This document shows, piece after piece, positions 1 through 8,988 of a DNA stretch of 64,000 nucleotides. Location of the stretch: contig NZ_UWOD01000002.1 in NCBI RefSeq assembly GCF_900604335.1, forward strand, positions 248,001-312,000, written 5' to 3'. The position numbers and the translations under genes are program-made. Position 1 is the stretch's first letter. The number at the start of each line of letters is the position of its first letter. Origin of the DNA: Intestinibacillus sp. Marseille-P6563 (GTDB lineage Bacteria > Bacillota > Clostridia > Oscillospirales > Butyricicoccaceae). A model generated the notes under the pieces. The model made no database searches and was not told where the DNA came from. It saw only the letters and a list, made by a program, of their open reading frames with translations.

Positions 1-276
1 GAACACCAGAATATTTCTCGCGCCCTTTTCCTGTGCGAGCTGAGCCGAATCGCTTAAGCGGTCGATCAAGTCTGCACTCATTTCAATGCCGCGTTCTTCG
101 GCGCGCATTTGTGCATGCTTGGAAAATTCGACCTTGGGAGCCGCTGGCTGTGCAGTACCGACTGATTCCATTCGCTGCCGCAGCAGTTCACCGAATGTAC
201 CAGCTTCCGCAACGTTTTGTCCTGCCCCTGTGCTGGGACCGGGAACCATCCCGTGGCTCGTTAAGCGTTCAATCAT
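1..276 (-). CDS. flagellar operon protein, TIGR02530-like (3' end outside window)
   Basis: The visible 92 residues start MIERLTSHGMV and carry the stretch FSKHAQMRAEERGIEMS followed by a helix ending ARNILVF. This matches the small conserved protein found between flgD and flgE in many Clostridia and Bacilli flagellar operons (TIGR02530 family, function not established). Its ATG overlaps the flgD stop codon in an ATGA arrangement, so it is translationally coupled to flgD. The gene runs off the left edge of the window; flgE would be expected next. The identification rests on motif memory and gene position. Confidence 0.8.
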   Translation of the reverse strand, partial: MIERLTSHGMVPGPSTGAGQNVAEAGTFGELLRQRMESVGTAQPAAPKVEFSKHAQMRAEERGIEMSADLIDRLSDSAQLAQEKGARNILVF

Positions 277-851
277 ATCTTTTGAGTGCCCTCCGTTCCA
301 CCTTCGGGTGGCTCGGTACCGCCTTCGCCGCCTTCGCCGCCATCGCCGCCTTCACCCGGCTCTTCGGGTTCTTCTTCTTCCGGCAATTTACCAACTGCCA
401 TAATATCACTGAGATAATACTGCTTGCCGTCGACAAAAATGACCTGCTCGCCGTTATAGGTTGCCGATCCGGTCACTTCGCCCACGATCTCTTTCAGCGA
501 ACCACCTTCATACTGACCAATGGTTACGGTCTTGCCAACCAAAGATGCAGCATAACTCATCGTTGCGGCATCGGTCATGGTTGCCATAGCCTGAATCGTC
601 GACATGGAGATCAGCTGATTCATCATGTCACTGGTCGAAGCGGGATTTTCAATATCCTGATTTTGAAACTGCATGACCATAAGTTGGAGAAAGTCCTCCA
701 TAGTCAGCGTCAAATTATCCGAACTGCTGTCTTGCATATACCCGCTGTTGTCGGTTTTGGTAGTACCAGTGGTTTTTGTGGTCGTGTTGGCATTGGCAGC
801 CATCACAGTCGAAGACATCCGCGCCACGGTTGGGGTAAATAAATCGCTCAT
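273..851 (-). CDS. flgD: flagellar hook assembly scaffold FlgD, short form with acidic tail
   Basis: 192 residues. FlgD caps the growing hook and is needed for addition of hook subunits. The diagnostic region is around residues 50-75 (FLQLMVMQFQNQDIENP), the conserved N-terminal FlgD block that binds other rod and hook components, followed by a segment with GKTVTI. The protein then ends in a Glu/Gly/Pro-rich tail of about 35 residues instead of the Ig/tudor-like domains of longer FlgD proteins. It lies between fliK and the next small flagellar gene, the usual Firmicutes order. The tail is low complexity; whether it is functional is unknown. Confidence 0.9.
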   Translation of the reverse strand: MSDLFTPTVARMSSTVMAANANTTTKTTGTTKTDNSGYMQDSSSDNLTLTMEDFLQLMVMQFQNQDIENPASTSDMMNQLISMSTIQAMATMTDAATMSYAASLVGKTVTIGQYEGGSLKEIVGEVTGSATYNGEQVIFVDGKQYYLSDIMAVGKLPEEEEPEEPGEGGDGGEGGEGGTEPPEGGTEGTQKI

Positions 852-870
852 TTCCGTTCACTTCCTTCCA

Positions 871-2007
871 TCAAACTGTTTCAAGCTGGAACAAACCCAA
901 GCGGAGCTGGTTCATGAAGTTATCCTGCTCTTCTTTGCGCTGGGGCTGCTGACGCTCCTCCTGCCGGGACTGCTGCTGATTGTGTCCATCATATTGCGGC
1001 TGTTGCTGCTGCTCCTGCTGCTGCACCTGAATGTTGACATTCTGACCGGTACGGTCTTCCATCAGGACGCCCAAGCTACCGGCATGCTGTGCAAGGAGCG
1101 AAACGGTTTTGGAGTTTTCCGCATAGATGACTACACCCAGCTTATCCCCATGCTGCGTCAGCTCGATGGTGATTTGACCCAAGTGTTCGGGCTTGAGCTG
1201 TACCTGCACCTTATCCCCGACGGTCTTGAGTTCGGCCTGGATGGTATCTGCCAGCTGCTTATCCACATTCGCGGTCGTATCCAGGGTCTGCGTCGCATCG
1301 CCAACCTTCACCGGTACCGACTCAACATCCTGGAAAAGCGGCTGCTCTCCCGCATTGGCGACAACCACCGGCTCCTTGTTCTGCCCAGATTCCTGTTCCT
1401 GCGGAGCTTTCAGCTCAGTTACAACAGTCTCCTGTGCGGTCGCGGTCTGGGGCTGCTGGGTTTCGGTTGCGGTTTGTACCTGCGGTGTTACGGTCTGCTG
1501 CTGCGACTGTGCCGGAACTGCGGTTGCATTGGTCTGCGGCTGCACCTCAGTCAAGGTCGGCATTTCCACATTGGCAGTCTGTGCGGCCTGTGTCTGCGGA
1601 GCTGTCTGACCCGGCATGGTCGTTTCGACTACGGTCTGTGCGACAACGGTCTGTGCAACATTCTGCACCAGAGGCGTTTGCACGGCTGCGACATCCGGCT
1701 GGACCTCGATCACTTGCGGGGTCGGCTGCTGCGACATCATGGCGGCCAAAAGCTGCTGGGCATTGGTCACGTCCTGCTCTTGTCCGGGTACCTTGGGGGT
1801 TTCCGGCTGCTCAGGCTTTTCCTGCACCTGGGTATCCTTTGCCGGCGTCTGGTTGGAAGTCGTATCCTTTTTGTTCGAAACGTCCTCCCGCTTCTGGTTC
1901 AGCATGTCCTCAAAGGTGCTGTCCTGATCCTTCCGGTTGCCCTGACTCTGCATCACATCGTTCCGCTGCATCAGCTGCATCAGCAACGAAATGGTCTGTG
2001 TATCCAC
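871..2007 (-). CDS. fliK: flagellar hook-length control protein FliK
   Basis: 378 residues. FliK measures hook length and switches export specificity. The N-terminal two thirds are Gln/Thr/Val-rich and low complexity, as in other FliK proteins that act as a flexible ruler. The C-terminal part (about residues 260-335) holds the conserved Flg_hook domain: VQLKPEHLGQITIELTQ and a later region that interacts with FlhB in the known system. A Gln-rich stretch and a basic tail follow. The start is a GTG with a strong GGAGGTGAGAA site. Located between fliJ and flgD. Confidence 0.9.
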   Translation of the reverse strand: MDTQTISLLMQLMQRNDVMQSQGNRKDQDSTFEDMLNQKREDVSNKKDTTSNQTPAKDTQVQEKPEQPETPKVPGQEQDVTNAQQLLAAMMSQQPTPQVIEVQPDVAAVQTPLVQNVAQTVVAQTVVETTMPGQTAPQTQAAQTANVEMPTLTEVQPQTNATAVPAQSQQQTVTPQVQTATETQQPQTATAQETVVTELKAPQEQESGQNKEPVVVANAGEQPLFQDVESVPVKVGDATQTLDTTANVDKQLADTIQAELKTVGDKVQVQLKPEHLGQITIELTQHGDKLGVVIYAENSKTVSLLAQHAGSLGVLMEDRTGQNVNIQVQQQEQQQQPQYDGHNQQQSRQEERQQPQRKEEQDNFMNQLRLGLFQLETV

Positions 2008-2050
2008 TCTTTCTCACCTCCTTTCCCTGGGGTCTTCGGCCCGCTTACGG

Positions 2051-2506
2051 TCAATAGGACGATGCCTTGGCCATCACGCGGGCCGTCGACACAAATTCAT
2101 CGATAAATTGTTCTTCACTTTTCTGTACGGACTTGCGGTAGAGTTCCAATTTCTTTTCTTTGAGCTTTTCGATCGTCGCCTTATCGGTCTTGGCCGCGAT
2201 CACTTCATTGCGCTTGGCTTCTTCATCCTTGCGGTAGTTGTCAAGCACCTGCTGCGCTTTTTGGATTTCGCGCTCCTGCGCACGCAGCATCACGTCAAAA
2301 CCAAAGGCATCGGCAATGGTCATGCCTTCGCATTTACGCCGGCGGTATTCCTGATTCACGGTTTCAAACTCGTTTTGCAGAGCATCCACCTTGGCTTCCT
2401 GCTCGCGCACACGGGCCAAAGCAGCCGCGTGCTCAATTCGCAGAGCATCGAGAAGCTGTTCGCGATAATGCAGCACCGTTTCCATTGAAAATCGAAACTT
2501 CTTCAT
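2051..2506 (-). CDS. fliJ: flagellar export chaperone FliJ
   Basis: About 151 residues, almost entirely charged heptad-like helix (coiled coil), beginning MKKFRFSMETVLHYREQ, the typical FliJ opening. FliJ sits in the export ATPase ring and helps escort substrates to the export gate. The second possible ATG was chosen because the AAGGGGAG ribosome site lies only one or two bases from the first ATG but at normal distance from the second. Directly downstream of fliI, as expected for this operon. Confidence 0.9.
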   Translation of the reverse strand: MKKFRFSMETVLHYREQLLDALRIEHAAALARVREQEAKVDALQNEFETVNQEYRRRKCEGMTIADAFGFDVMLRAQEREIQKAQQVLDNYRKDEEAKRNEVIAAKTDKATIEKLKEKKLELYRKSVQKSEEQFIDEFVSTARVMAKASSY

Positions 2507-2543
2507 TGGAACCATCTCCCCTTATGTAATCCCCATTATTGAG

Positions 2544-3845
2544 TCATCGCAAAATCTTTTCCAACATTTCCAGGCTTTGATCGTAGGTAAAAGATTCTTT
2601 GATGCCTTGCATCAAGAATTCGTTGATCCGGTCAATTTTCGAGATCGCATAGTCCAGTCGGGGATTGGTCCCGGCCTTGTATGCGCCAATGGCCAGCAGA
2701 TCTTCGTTCTTTTCATAGATACTCAAAATATCGCGTAGCTTGCCTGCGAGTTTCATATGCTCGGGCGAAACAATCTCGGTCATCAGACGAGAAATGCTGG
2801 CCGATACATCAATCGCAGGAAAATGGTTGGCATTTGCCAGTTTACGCGATAGGACGATATGCCCGTCCAAAATACCGCGTACGGTATCGGCGATCGGTTC
2901 GTTTGTATCATCACCTTCTACCAGCACGGTGTACACACCGGTGATCGAGCCGCGTTCAAAATTGCCGCTGCGTTCGAGCAGCTTGGGCAATTCGGCGTAG
3001 ATCGAAGGTGTATAACCGCGGGCGACCGGCGGTTCCCCAACCGCCAGGCCGATTTCGCGCTGCGCCATGGCAAAACGTGTCAGCGAGTCCATCATCAGCA
3101 GAACATCCAGCCCCTGATCGCGGAAATATTCGGCAATCGCGGTTGCAACCGATGGACATTTCATCCGCAGCATCGCAGGCTGGTCGGATGTTGCTACTAC
3201 CAGAACCGAGCGGCGCATGCCCTCTTCGCCCAAGTCTTTTTGCACGAATTCGAGCACTTCGCGTCCACGTTCGCCCACCAGCGCAATGACGTTGATATCC
3301 GTCTTTACGTTCTTGGCGATCATGCCCATGAGCGTGGACTTGCCGACACCGGAACCGGCGAAGATGCCGATACGTTGTCCCTTGCCAATGGTGAGGGTGG
3401 AATCGATGGCACGGACGCCAAAATCCACACGCTCCCGGATCGGCGGGCGCGTCAGCGGGTTGATATAGGGACTGTCTACATAGTAGCTGTCCCCTTCGGG
3501 AAAGGGGGCCAAACCGTCGATTGGTTTGCCCATAGCGTTGATGATGCGGCCGCGGAGGAAATCCCCCACTTGCAGCCGCAAGCGCCGTCCTGTATTGCGT
3601 ACAAAACTGCCGGGAGCCAGACCATTCATATTTTGATATGGCATCAAAAGCATGCGGTCACTTTTAAAGCCCACCACTTCGGCCAGCACCTGACTGTTCG
3701 ACTCCGCCGAATAGATGCGGCAGATGTCGCCGATCGCCCCGCGGCCACCGGACGACTCGATCGACATGCCAACGATGTTTTCGATCTTGCCGGTGCGGCT
3801 GAGCATATCGCCGTCTTTGATTTGTTGGATTACCTGCTCGAACAT
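2544..3845 (-). CDS. fliI: flagellar protein export ATPase FliI
   Basis: 433 residues, a full-length FliI. It hydrolyses ATP to energise export of flagellar subunits at the cytoplasmic face of the basal body. The Walker A loop GSGVGKST lies near residues 164-171. The type III ATPase block RGYTPSIYAELPKLLERSG and the sequence DTVRGILDGHIVLSRKLA distinguish the F1/FliI/YscN family. FliH, its regulator, is encoded just upstream and FliJ just downstream. Confidence 0.97.
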   Translation of the reverse strand: MFEQVIQQIKDGDMLSRTGKIENIVGMSIESSGGRGAIGDICRIYSAESNSQVLAEVVGFKSDRMLLMPYQNMNGLAPGSFVRNTGRRLRLQVGDFLRGRIINAMGKPIDGLAPFPEGDSYYVDSPYINPLTRPPIRERVDFGVRAIDSTLTIGKGQRIGIFAGSGVGKSTLMGMIAKNVKTDINVIALVGERGREVLEFVQKDLGEEGMRRSVLVVATSDQPAMLRMKCPSVATAIAEYFRDQGLDVLLMMDSLTRFAMAQREIGLAVGEPPVARGYTPSIYAELPKLLERSGNFERGSITGVYTVLVEGDDTNEPIADTVRGILDGHIVLSRKLANANHFPAIDVSASISRLMTEIVSPEHMKLAGKLRDILSIYEKNEDLLAIGAYKAGTNPRLDYAISKIDRINEFLMQGIKESFTYDQSLEMLEKILR

Positions 3846-3871
3846 GGTGTGTTTACTCCCTCAAACCGGAT

Positions 3872-4726
3872 TTATCGTGTGTTCTCACGAATCACGGAAC
3901 GGATGTTTTCCAGCTGTGTGGATGCGCTTGCATCGATGATTTCATCCGGCATCTCGACGATGCAAGTGCCGGCCTCTGCTTCGCGCATCGGCACGATTTT
4001 AATATGGTCGGACAGGCTCGACAGAGCTGCCGCCAGCATCGGATCGCTTTGGGATACGCCTTTGATGTCGCAGTCAGCGACATAAATTTGCACCCATTCG
4101 CGCCGTTTCAGTTTCTCGGTCGCCGACAGGATCATTCGTTTGATGATCTCATCGCTGCTTTTCAGGCTAACATGGATGACCTTTTCGGCCACTGTGACCG
4201 CTACATCCAGCAGTTCGCCGCACAGCTGGTCGATCGAGTGATCGCGGATGGAAGCGGCCTGTTCCAAAAAGCGCTTCACATCCCCGATGGCCTTTTCGGC
4301 CGCTTCCTTCGTGGCCGCAATGGCCTCCTGTTCGCCCTTGGCACGCCCTTCGGCATAGCCTTGGTTATATCCTTCTTCGGCTGCATGCTGATGGATCTGT
4401 GCCACTTCGGCTTCTGCGGCCAGTTTGGCTTGTTCGATCATCTGCTCAGCCTGTTCCCGTGCCTGCTGAAGCAGGGCATCGGCCTGGACACGGGCAAAGG
4501 TCACAGAACCTTCGGAGACCCCGGCACGGGGCTCCTCGGGCGATGATGGTGTGGTTTCTTCTTCGAACTCCTCCATAGGCGGGGTCTGTTCCCCGGTATA
4601 GGGAATGCTTTCTTTCATGCGGACCATTTCTTCGAGCTGGCTTGCGACCTGCTCGGCGTCTGGCATCTTGTATTCTTCTGCCTTGGGTTTTACAAAATAC
4701 TTCAGGATACTAGACAATGATCTCAT
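3872..4726 (-). CDS. fliH: flagellar assembly protein FliH
   Basis: 284 residues. FliH is the stator-like partner and negative regulator of FliI. The middle (about residues 75-160) is a long Ala/Glu/Gln-rich coiled coil with repeated small-residue heptads. The C-terminal domain (about 165-270) has the FliH/VATPase-E fold features such as VTVAEKVIHVSLKSSDEIIK. The N-terminal 70 residues are acidic and Pro-rich, poorly conserved. The start overlaps the end of fliG by 17 bases, consistent with translational coupling. Confidence 0.93.
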   Translation of the reverse strand: MRSLSSILKYFVKPKAEEYKMPDAEQVASQLEEMVRMKESIPYTGEQTPPMEEFEEETTPSSPEEPRAGVSEGSVTFARVQADALLQQAREQAEQMIEQAKLAAEAEVAQIHQHAAEEGYNQGYAEGRAKGEQEAIAATKEAAEKAIGDVKRFLEQAASIRDHSIDQLCGELLDVAVTVAEKVIHVSLKSSDEIIKRMILSATEKLKRREWVQIYVADCDIKGVSQSDPMLAAALSSLSDHIKIVPMREAEAGTCIVEMPDEIIDASASTQLENIRSVIRENTR

Positions 4727-5717
4727 CCTTTCCGCCCTTTAGGATAAGGACTTCATTGCGTTCCTCCAATTCGCGGATAACGCCCACGATGCGCTGCTGT
4801 GCCTCTTCCACGTCACGAATACGCACATTGGTCGTAATATCGAGGTCTTCCTGGATATTCTGGCGCATACGGGTGGACATGTTGGCAAACAGCTTGTCGG
4901 CCACATCCTTGTTGGCACCCTTGAGGGCCAATACGATGTCGCGCATATCGCAATCGCGGATAAAGCGCTGAACCGAACGGTCGTCCATGTGAACGATATC
5001 TTCGAATACGAACATACGCTTGCGAATCTCTTCGGCCAGCCCGCTGTCCTTGACTTCCAGGCCGTCGAAGATCGCCTTTTCGCTCGAGCGTTCCAAGTTG
5101 TTCATGATAGCCGCAATATGATCCAGACCACCGATCTGGATGTTTTCGGTGACCACGATGCTGGAGAACTTCTTTTGCAGTTCGTCCTCGATCATCTTGA
5201 CCGCATTGGGCGATGCGCTGTCCATACGTGCAATGTCTTCGACCACGCGCAGCTTCTTCTTGGGCGGCAATTCCTCGAGAACGGCCGCCGCCTTGTCCGG
5301 ATCGACATGGGACAGAACCAACGCGATCGTCTGCGCGCGTTCATGCTGCAACGTCGACAGCAAGGTCTTAGGATCGGTCTTGTTGAGGAACGAGAACGAA
5401 CGGTTGGTCAGTGCCTTGGTGACCTTGTTTAAAAGCTGTTCGGCCTCCTGATTGCCAAAGGCCTTCTGCAAAACCGAACGGGCATATTCCAAGCCGCCCT
5501 CGGTAATGGCCTTGTTGGCCAAACACATCTGATAGAAATCTTCCAAGACCATTTCGGTCTGTTCGGGCGCAACATATCCCAGCTTGGCGACTTCAATCGT
5601 GAGCTGTTCCAGCTCATCCGGGTTCATGTATTGGTAGATACGGGAAGCCTTATCCGTGCCGAGAGCTACGATAACGGTCGCAGCTTTTTGCGCGGTCGTC
5701 AAATTCAACTCAGCCAT
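4710..5717 (-). CDS. fliG: flagellar motor switch protein FliG
   Basis: 335 residues, standard length. FliG forms part of the C ring and transmits torque from the stator. The N-terminal domain (AQKAATVIVALGTDKASRI), the middle domain (LLSTLQHERAQTIALVLSHV) and the charged torque-helix region near residues 275-300 (RDIVLALKGANKDVADKLF) are all recognisable. It overlaps the end of fliF by 8 bases and the start of fliH by 17 bases. Confidence 0.97.
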   Translation of the reverse strand: MAELNLTTAQKAATVIVALGTDKASRIYQYMNPDELEQLTIEVAKLGYVAPEQTEMVLEDFYQMCLANKAITEGGLEYARSVLQKAFGNQEAEQLLNKVTKALTNRSFSFLNKTDPKTLLSTLQHERAQTIALVLSHVDPDKAAAVLEELPPKKKLRVVEDIARMDSASPNAVKMIEDELQKKFSSIVVTENIQIGGLDHIAAIMNNLERSSEKAIFDGLEVKDSGLAEEIRKRMFVFEDIVHMDDRSVQRFIRDCDMRDIVLALKGANKDVADKLFANMSTRMRQNIQEDLDITTNVRIRDVEEAQQRIVGVIRELEERNEVLILKGGKDEIIV

Positions 5718-7335
5718 TTGCGTTCTCCCCCTTCAGCCATGTACGGATCATTTGTGCTGCGATTTCCGGATTTTCTTCGGTGAACTTGCGGATATCCCGC
5801 TTCAGTTCCATATTCTTCTCATTCTTGATATCCAGGATATTTTCCGCAGCTTCCTGGGCCGCCATTGCTTCGGCCTGTGCCGCCAATGCCGCTGCCTGCT
5901 CTTGCTGCTCCAGTTCGAGCATTGCCTGCTGCTTCTTCCGGCGACGGCTGGTCGCAATGATCAGGAGCACGATCAACAGCAGCAGCAGACCGCCTACGCC
6001 AGCGCCTGCATACAGCGCCCACTTGGGCAGCTGGATATTGCGCAGGAAGCCGCCTTCGTTATCGCCTTCCGGCGTTGCATTGTAGAACGGAGCTACCAAA
6101 ATATTGATCTTATCCGCCTGCTGGTCGGTCGAAATACCGGCCGCACGGGCGATATGACTGGTCAGCTGTGCGGTACCCACATCGCCGGCCGCATCCTGAT
6201 TGATGGTAACGGCGATCATGATATCGGTTACAACGCCCGAATTCTGTTCGCGCTGTTCGGTGGTCTTATTGACGTTATGGTCTTCCGAGCCCGAATTGTA
6301 GAGCGATGTTTCATTGCCCGTGACCGCATTCTGCGAATCCATATACGTCTGGATATCCGCATTGGTTTCTGCGCCCACAACACCGCCGTTTGCCGTATCC
6401 CCATCGCGGGTGAGCGACTGTTCATACTCCCGGTGACCGATGATGCCTTCGCCAGCCGGGGCCCCTTCCGGGGTGGTGTATTCGGTCGATTCCGAAACGC
6501 TGCGGCTGACATCCACTGTACTGTTGACACTGACGCGTACATTGTCAGTGCCGTAAACCGGGGTCAGAACCTGCAAAACTTCCGAACGCACCCGGTTATT
6601 GACCTGCGTTTCCAAGCGCATTTTCAAATCCGAAGCCGATGCGCTGGTGTTGGAATCGCCGCCCGGGGTATAGGTATTGCCGAGCGAGTCACTGATCGAA
6701 ATGCTGTCAAATTCCAGTCCCTTGACACTGCGCGCAACCAGATTGCCGATTGCTTCTACATATTCTTCGGGCAGTGCTGCGCCGTCCTGCATGGTGACGA
6801 CGATCGAAGCGCTGGCCGGCACGGCGTTTTCACTATCCAGCACATATCGCTGGTCGGAACCGGCCGAAATGGTAACGACTGCATCCTTTACGCCTTCAAA
6901 GCACCGGATAACGGCCGCCATGCGGTCTTGCAGCTCGTAGTTACGAACGGTTTCCCGGTCGGATTCGCTGGCCATCATGCCGACATTATTAAAATATGTA
7001 TCGTAGTTAAAACCGGATTTGGGATAGCCGTCCAGCAACAGCTTGGCCTTCAGATTCGGTTCATCCGCCTGCGGCACTTTGATCGTATCGCCTTCGATCT
7101 TGTAGTCTGTTGCGCCGTATTCTTCCAACTTCGCGACAACCGCCGAAGCCTCATCGGTAGACAGCCCTGTAAAAAGAACTTCATACGGTCGGTTGTTGAT
7201 GACAACCGCCATGATGACAGCAAAAACTACGACCGCCACTAATACGACCGCCGTAATTTTAATGCTTTTGGATTTTTTATCCCCAGTATAAAGCCCTTTT
7301 ATTTTTTCCAAACCGCCTTGCAGCTTTTCTTTCAC
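5710..7335 (-). CDS. fliF: flagellar MS-ring protein FliF
   Basis: 541 residues. FliF builds the membrane MS ring that houses the export gate. It has two transmembrane segments, near residues 27-47 (ITAVVLVAVVVFAVIMAVVI) and near 445-470 (GVGGLLLLLIVLLIIA), bracketing the periplasmic ring-building YscJ/FliF domains, for example the region ending YPKSGFNYDTYFNN. The C-terminal cytoplasmic tail (RDIRKFTEENPEIAAQMIRT) is the FliG-binding segment. Middle of the operon between fliE and fliG. Confidence 0.97.
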   Translation of the reverse strand: MKEKLQGGLEKIKGLYTGDKKSKSIKITAVVLVAVVVFAVIMAVVINNRPYEVLFTGLSTDEASAVVAKLEEYGATDYKIEGDTIKVPQADEPNLKAKLLLDGYPKSGFNYDTYFNNVGMMASESDRETVRNYELQDRMAAVIRCFEGVKDAVVTISAGSDQRYVLDSENAVPASASIVVTMQDGAALPEEYVEAIGNLVARSVKGLEFDSISISDSLGNTYTPGGDSNTSASASDLKMRLETQVNNRVRSEVLQVLTPVYGTDNVRVSVNSTVDVSRSVSESTEYTTPEGAPAGEGIIGHREYEQSLTRDGDTANGGVVGAETNADIQTYMDSQNAVTGNETSLYNSGSEDHNVNKTTEQREQNSGVVTDIMIAVTINQDAAGDVGTAQLTSHIARAAGISTDQQADKINILVAPFYNATPEGDNEGGFLRNIQLPKWALYAGAGVGGLLLLLIVLLIIATSRRRKKQQAMLELEQQEQAAALAAQAEAMAAQEAAENILDIKNEKNMELKRDIRKFTEENPEIAAQMIRTWLKGENANG

Positions 7336-7394
7336 AATTGACTCCGCCCTTATCCTTCTATCATTTCCCGCTTAATGAACACCTGCACGTTTTG

Positions 7395-7706
7395 TTAGAT
7401 ACTCATACGTGTTACTTCACTATAAGCATCCAAGGCTTTATTCCGCAACTGCACCAGCAGTTCCACGGAAAGCTGTGCCTTCGTGCTTGCAATCGACAAG
7501 GTTGCCGGGTTATCCAATTGTCCGGTTGCCAACAAATATTCTGCCTGATTCTTTTCCGCATCGGTCTGTTTTACGTTATCGATTGCATATTGGAAAACAT
7601 CTGCAAAAATAGGCGATCCGCTTGTTGTATTTCCTGTGTTTTGTGTCGTTGCGGATACACTCGGAAATGTGTCCCACAACGGCTGAATCGATCCGATTGC
7701 TGCCAT
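7395..7706 (-). CDS. fliE: flagellar hook-basal body protein FliE
   Basis: 103 residues, the usual FliE size. FliE links the MS ring to the proximal rod. The C-terminal half has the conserved pattern LSIASTKAQLSVELLVQLRN and ends KALDAYSEVTRMSI, typical of FliE. It sits between flgC and fliF as in most flagellar operons. The N-terminal 30 residues are Ser/Thr rich and variable. Confidence 0.93.
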   Translation of the reverse strand: MAAIGSIQPLWDTFPSVSATTQNTGNTTSGSPIFADVFQYAIDNVKQTDAEKNQAEYLLATGQLDNPATLSIASTKAQLSVELLVQLRNKALDAYSEVTRMSI

Positions 7707-7739
7707 TCCTTATTCCCCATTTCTTTTTAAATCCTGCGT

Positions 7740-8207
7740 TTACTTGCCAATATCAAGCGCACGGGTTGCAACCGTCTTGAGCGTATTGAATGCTGTTACA
7801 TTGGCCGAAAATGCCTGTGTTGCAGCCATCGCGTCGGTGATTTCCTTCACCAGATCCACGTTCGGCAACTCTACATACCCCTGTGCATTGGCATCCGGAT
7901 GGGTGGGATCATACTGCAACTTCAGTGCACTTTGATCCTCGACGATCTGCGTAACACGTACCCCGCCGTTTTCCGACAGATTCCCAGTCGCCTGCGGTAA
8001 ATTGCCTGCCGCCCGCGCCAGAACTTCCCGGAAGGAATCCCGTCCGCCGTCTGCTTCCATCACAACCATCTTCCGGCGATATGGACCGTCTCCGCCTTCT
8101 ACTCTCGTTGTATTGATATTCGAAACATTCTCCGAAATGACATCCAAACGAAGCTGCTGAGCGGTCATGCCCGAGCCGGTAATATTCATAGAACTTAAAA
8201 AAGCCAT
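7740..8207 (-). CDS. flgC: flagellar basal-body rod protein FlgC
   Basis: 155 residues. A proximal rod subunit exported without a Sec signal. The N-terminal rod motif (SGMTAQQLRLDVISENVSN) and the C-terminal motif (TDAMAATQAFSANVTAFNT) that pair as a coiled coil in rod, hook and hook-associated proteins are both clear. Follows flgB by 12 bases with its own ribosome site. Confidence 0.96.
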   Translation of the reverse strand: MAFLSSMNITGSGMTAQQLRLDVISENVSNINTTRVEGGDGPYRRKMVVMEADGGRDSFREVLARAAGNLPQATGNLSENGGVRVTQIVEDQSALKLQYDPTHPDANAQGYVELPNVDLVKEITDAMAATQAFSANVTAFNTLKTVATRALDIGK

Positions 8208-8219
8208 CGTCTTCCCTCC

Positions 8220-8603
8220 TTACTGTCCACGAATTGCGGTACGCAACAGAGTAAGGTCATTCGAGATGGCGTTAAATACATGCTGTTGCTGAAGGGCGTT
8301 GCGCGCTAATTCGATAGCCTGCTCGGTCATATCCACACCGTTTCCGTCCATACGTGCGGTTTCGTTTTCGGCTACATGAACGGTCGCCGAAGAGTCTTCC
8401 AGCACATCTCGGAAGTCTTGTGCTTTGCCATTTCCGACAGCGTCTAATTTCCCTCGCAGCGTTTCTTCGAAGGTAACGTACTTCGCCTTATAGTTCGGCG
8501 TTTCCACGTTTGCAATATTATCCAAAATTGCAGTTTGCTTGGTCCACAGAAAATCCATGGATCGTTGCATCATCAACAATGCGTTATTTGTCAATGGTTC
8601 CAT
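8220..8603 (-). CDS. flgB: flagellar basal-body rod protein FlgB
   Basis: 127 residues, first gene of the flagellar operon. It shares the rod-protein opening (LMMQRSMDFLWTKQTAILDNIANVETPNYK) and ends with the FlgB-type helix (ALQQQHVFNAISNDLTLLRTAI). Ribosome site GGAGGCG lies eight or so bases before ATG. No gene of the operon precedes it on the minus strand within the adjacent 385 bases, so transcription of at least flgB-flgD probably starts here. Confidence 0.96.
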   Translation of the reverse strand: MEPLTNNALLMMQRSMDFLWTKQTAILDNIANVETPNYKAKYVTFEETLRGKLDAVGNGKAQDFRDVLEDSSATVHVAENETARMDGNGVDMTEQAIELARNALQQQHVFNAISNDLTLLRTAIRGQ

Positions 8604-8648
8604 TGGAACGCCTCCATCATTTTTGTTTAAAATATTTATTCTGCATAT

Positions 8649-8677
8649 ATTTTACTATTCTTATGGCGCCGATTCAA
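8649..8677 (-). promoter_or_regulatory. sigma-A-like promoter of the flagellar operon
   Basis: On the minus strand TTGAAT (8677-8672), a 17-base spacer, then TAAAAT (8654-8649), about 45 bases before the flgB ATG. Spacing is ideal for the housekeeping sigma factor. No clear sigma-D/FliA-type promoter (TAAA then GCCGATAA) was found here, which fits early basal-body genes being read by the housekeeping factor. Confidence 0.55.
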
Positions 8678-8930
8678 CATTTTTTCGACAACTTTACATA
8701 CTTTTCGTTATCATTTTCCACAACCGATATTTCCTTCTAAAAAGTTCTTTTCCCTATCTTATTTGTAAGAAAAGCGTATCAAACAAGCATCCAACTGCCC
8801 AATTACCATTATTTCCACAATTTTAAAGGATATTTTTCTAAAAATTTTTGTACATTTTCACCACATGATTTTTCACAAAAACAATGCACCCTGCACGCTT
8901 GTTTTATATTCGATTCTCCAGATTGTACAC

Positions 8931-8979
8931 ATAAAAAACCGGTTCAACCCCCGTCAAAGAAGGTCAGAACCGGTTTTTA
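8931..8979 (-). terminator. intrinsic terminator of the SLH-protein gene
   Basis: Inverted repeat AACCGGTTC (8937-8945) and GAACCGGTT (8967-8975) with an A/T-rich run on each side, just after the stop of the SLH-domain gene on the minus strand. Confidence 0.75.
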
Positions 8980-8988
8980 TGTTATGTG

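Larger units (their letters stand above)
8604..8988. other. AT-rich intergenic region upstream of flgB
   Basis: Markedly AT-rich compared with the flanking genes. It holds the flagellar promoter near the flgB end and the terminator of the SLH-protein gene near the other end. Nothing coding was supported in the remaining 200 or so bases, which contain many A and T runs. Confidence 0.6.

Noticed and set aside
1000-1060. CTG/CAG-type triplet runs as a possible microsatellite
   Set aside because: They encode the Gln-rich stretch of FliK and are mixed CAG/CAA codons rather than a pure repeat.
673-2106. Plus-strand frame of 477 codons opposite fliK
   Set aside because: Leu/Cys/Arg-rich shadow of the Gln-rich fliK repeats.
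8604-8988. sigma-D (FliA-type) promoter before flgB
   Set aside because: No TAAA followed by GCCGATAA at proper distance; a housekeeping-type promoter fits better.
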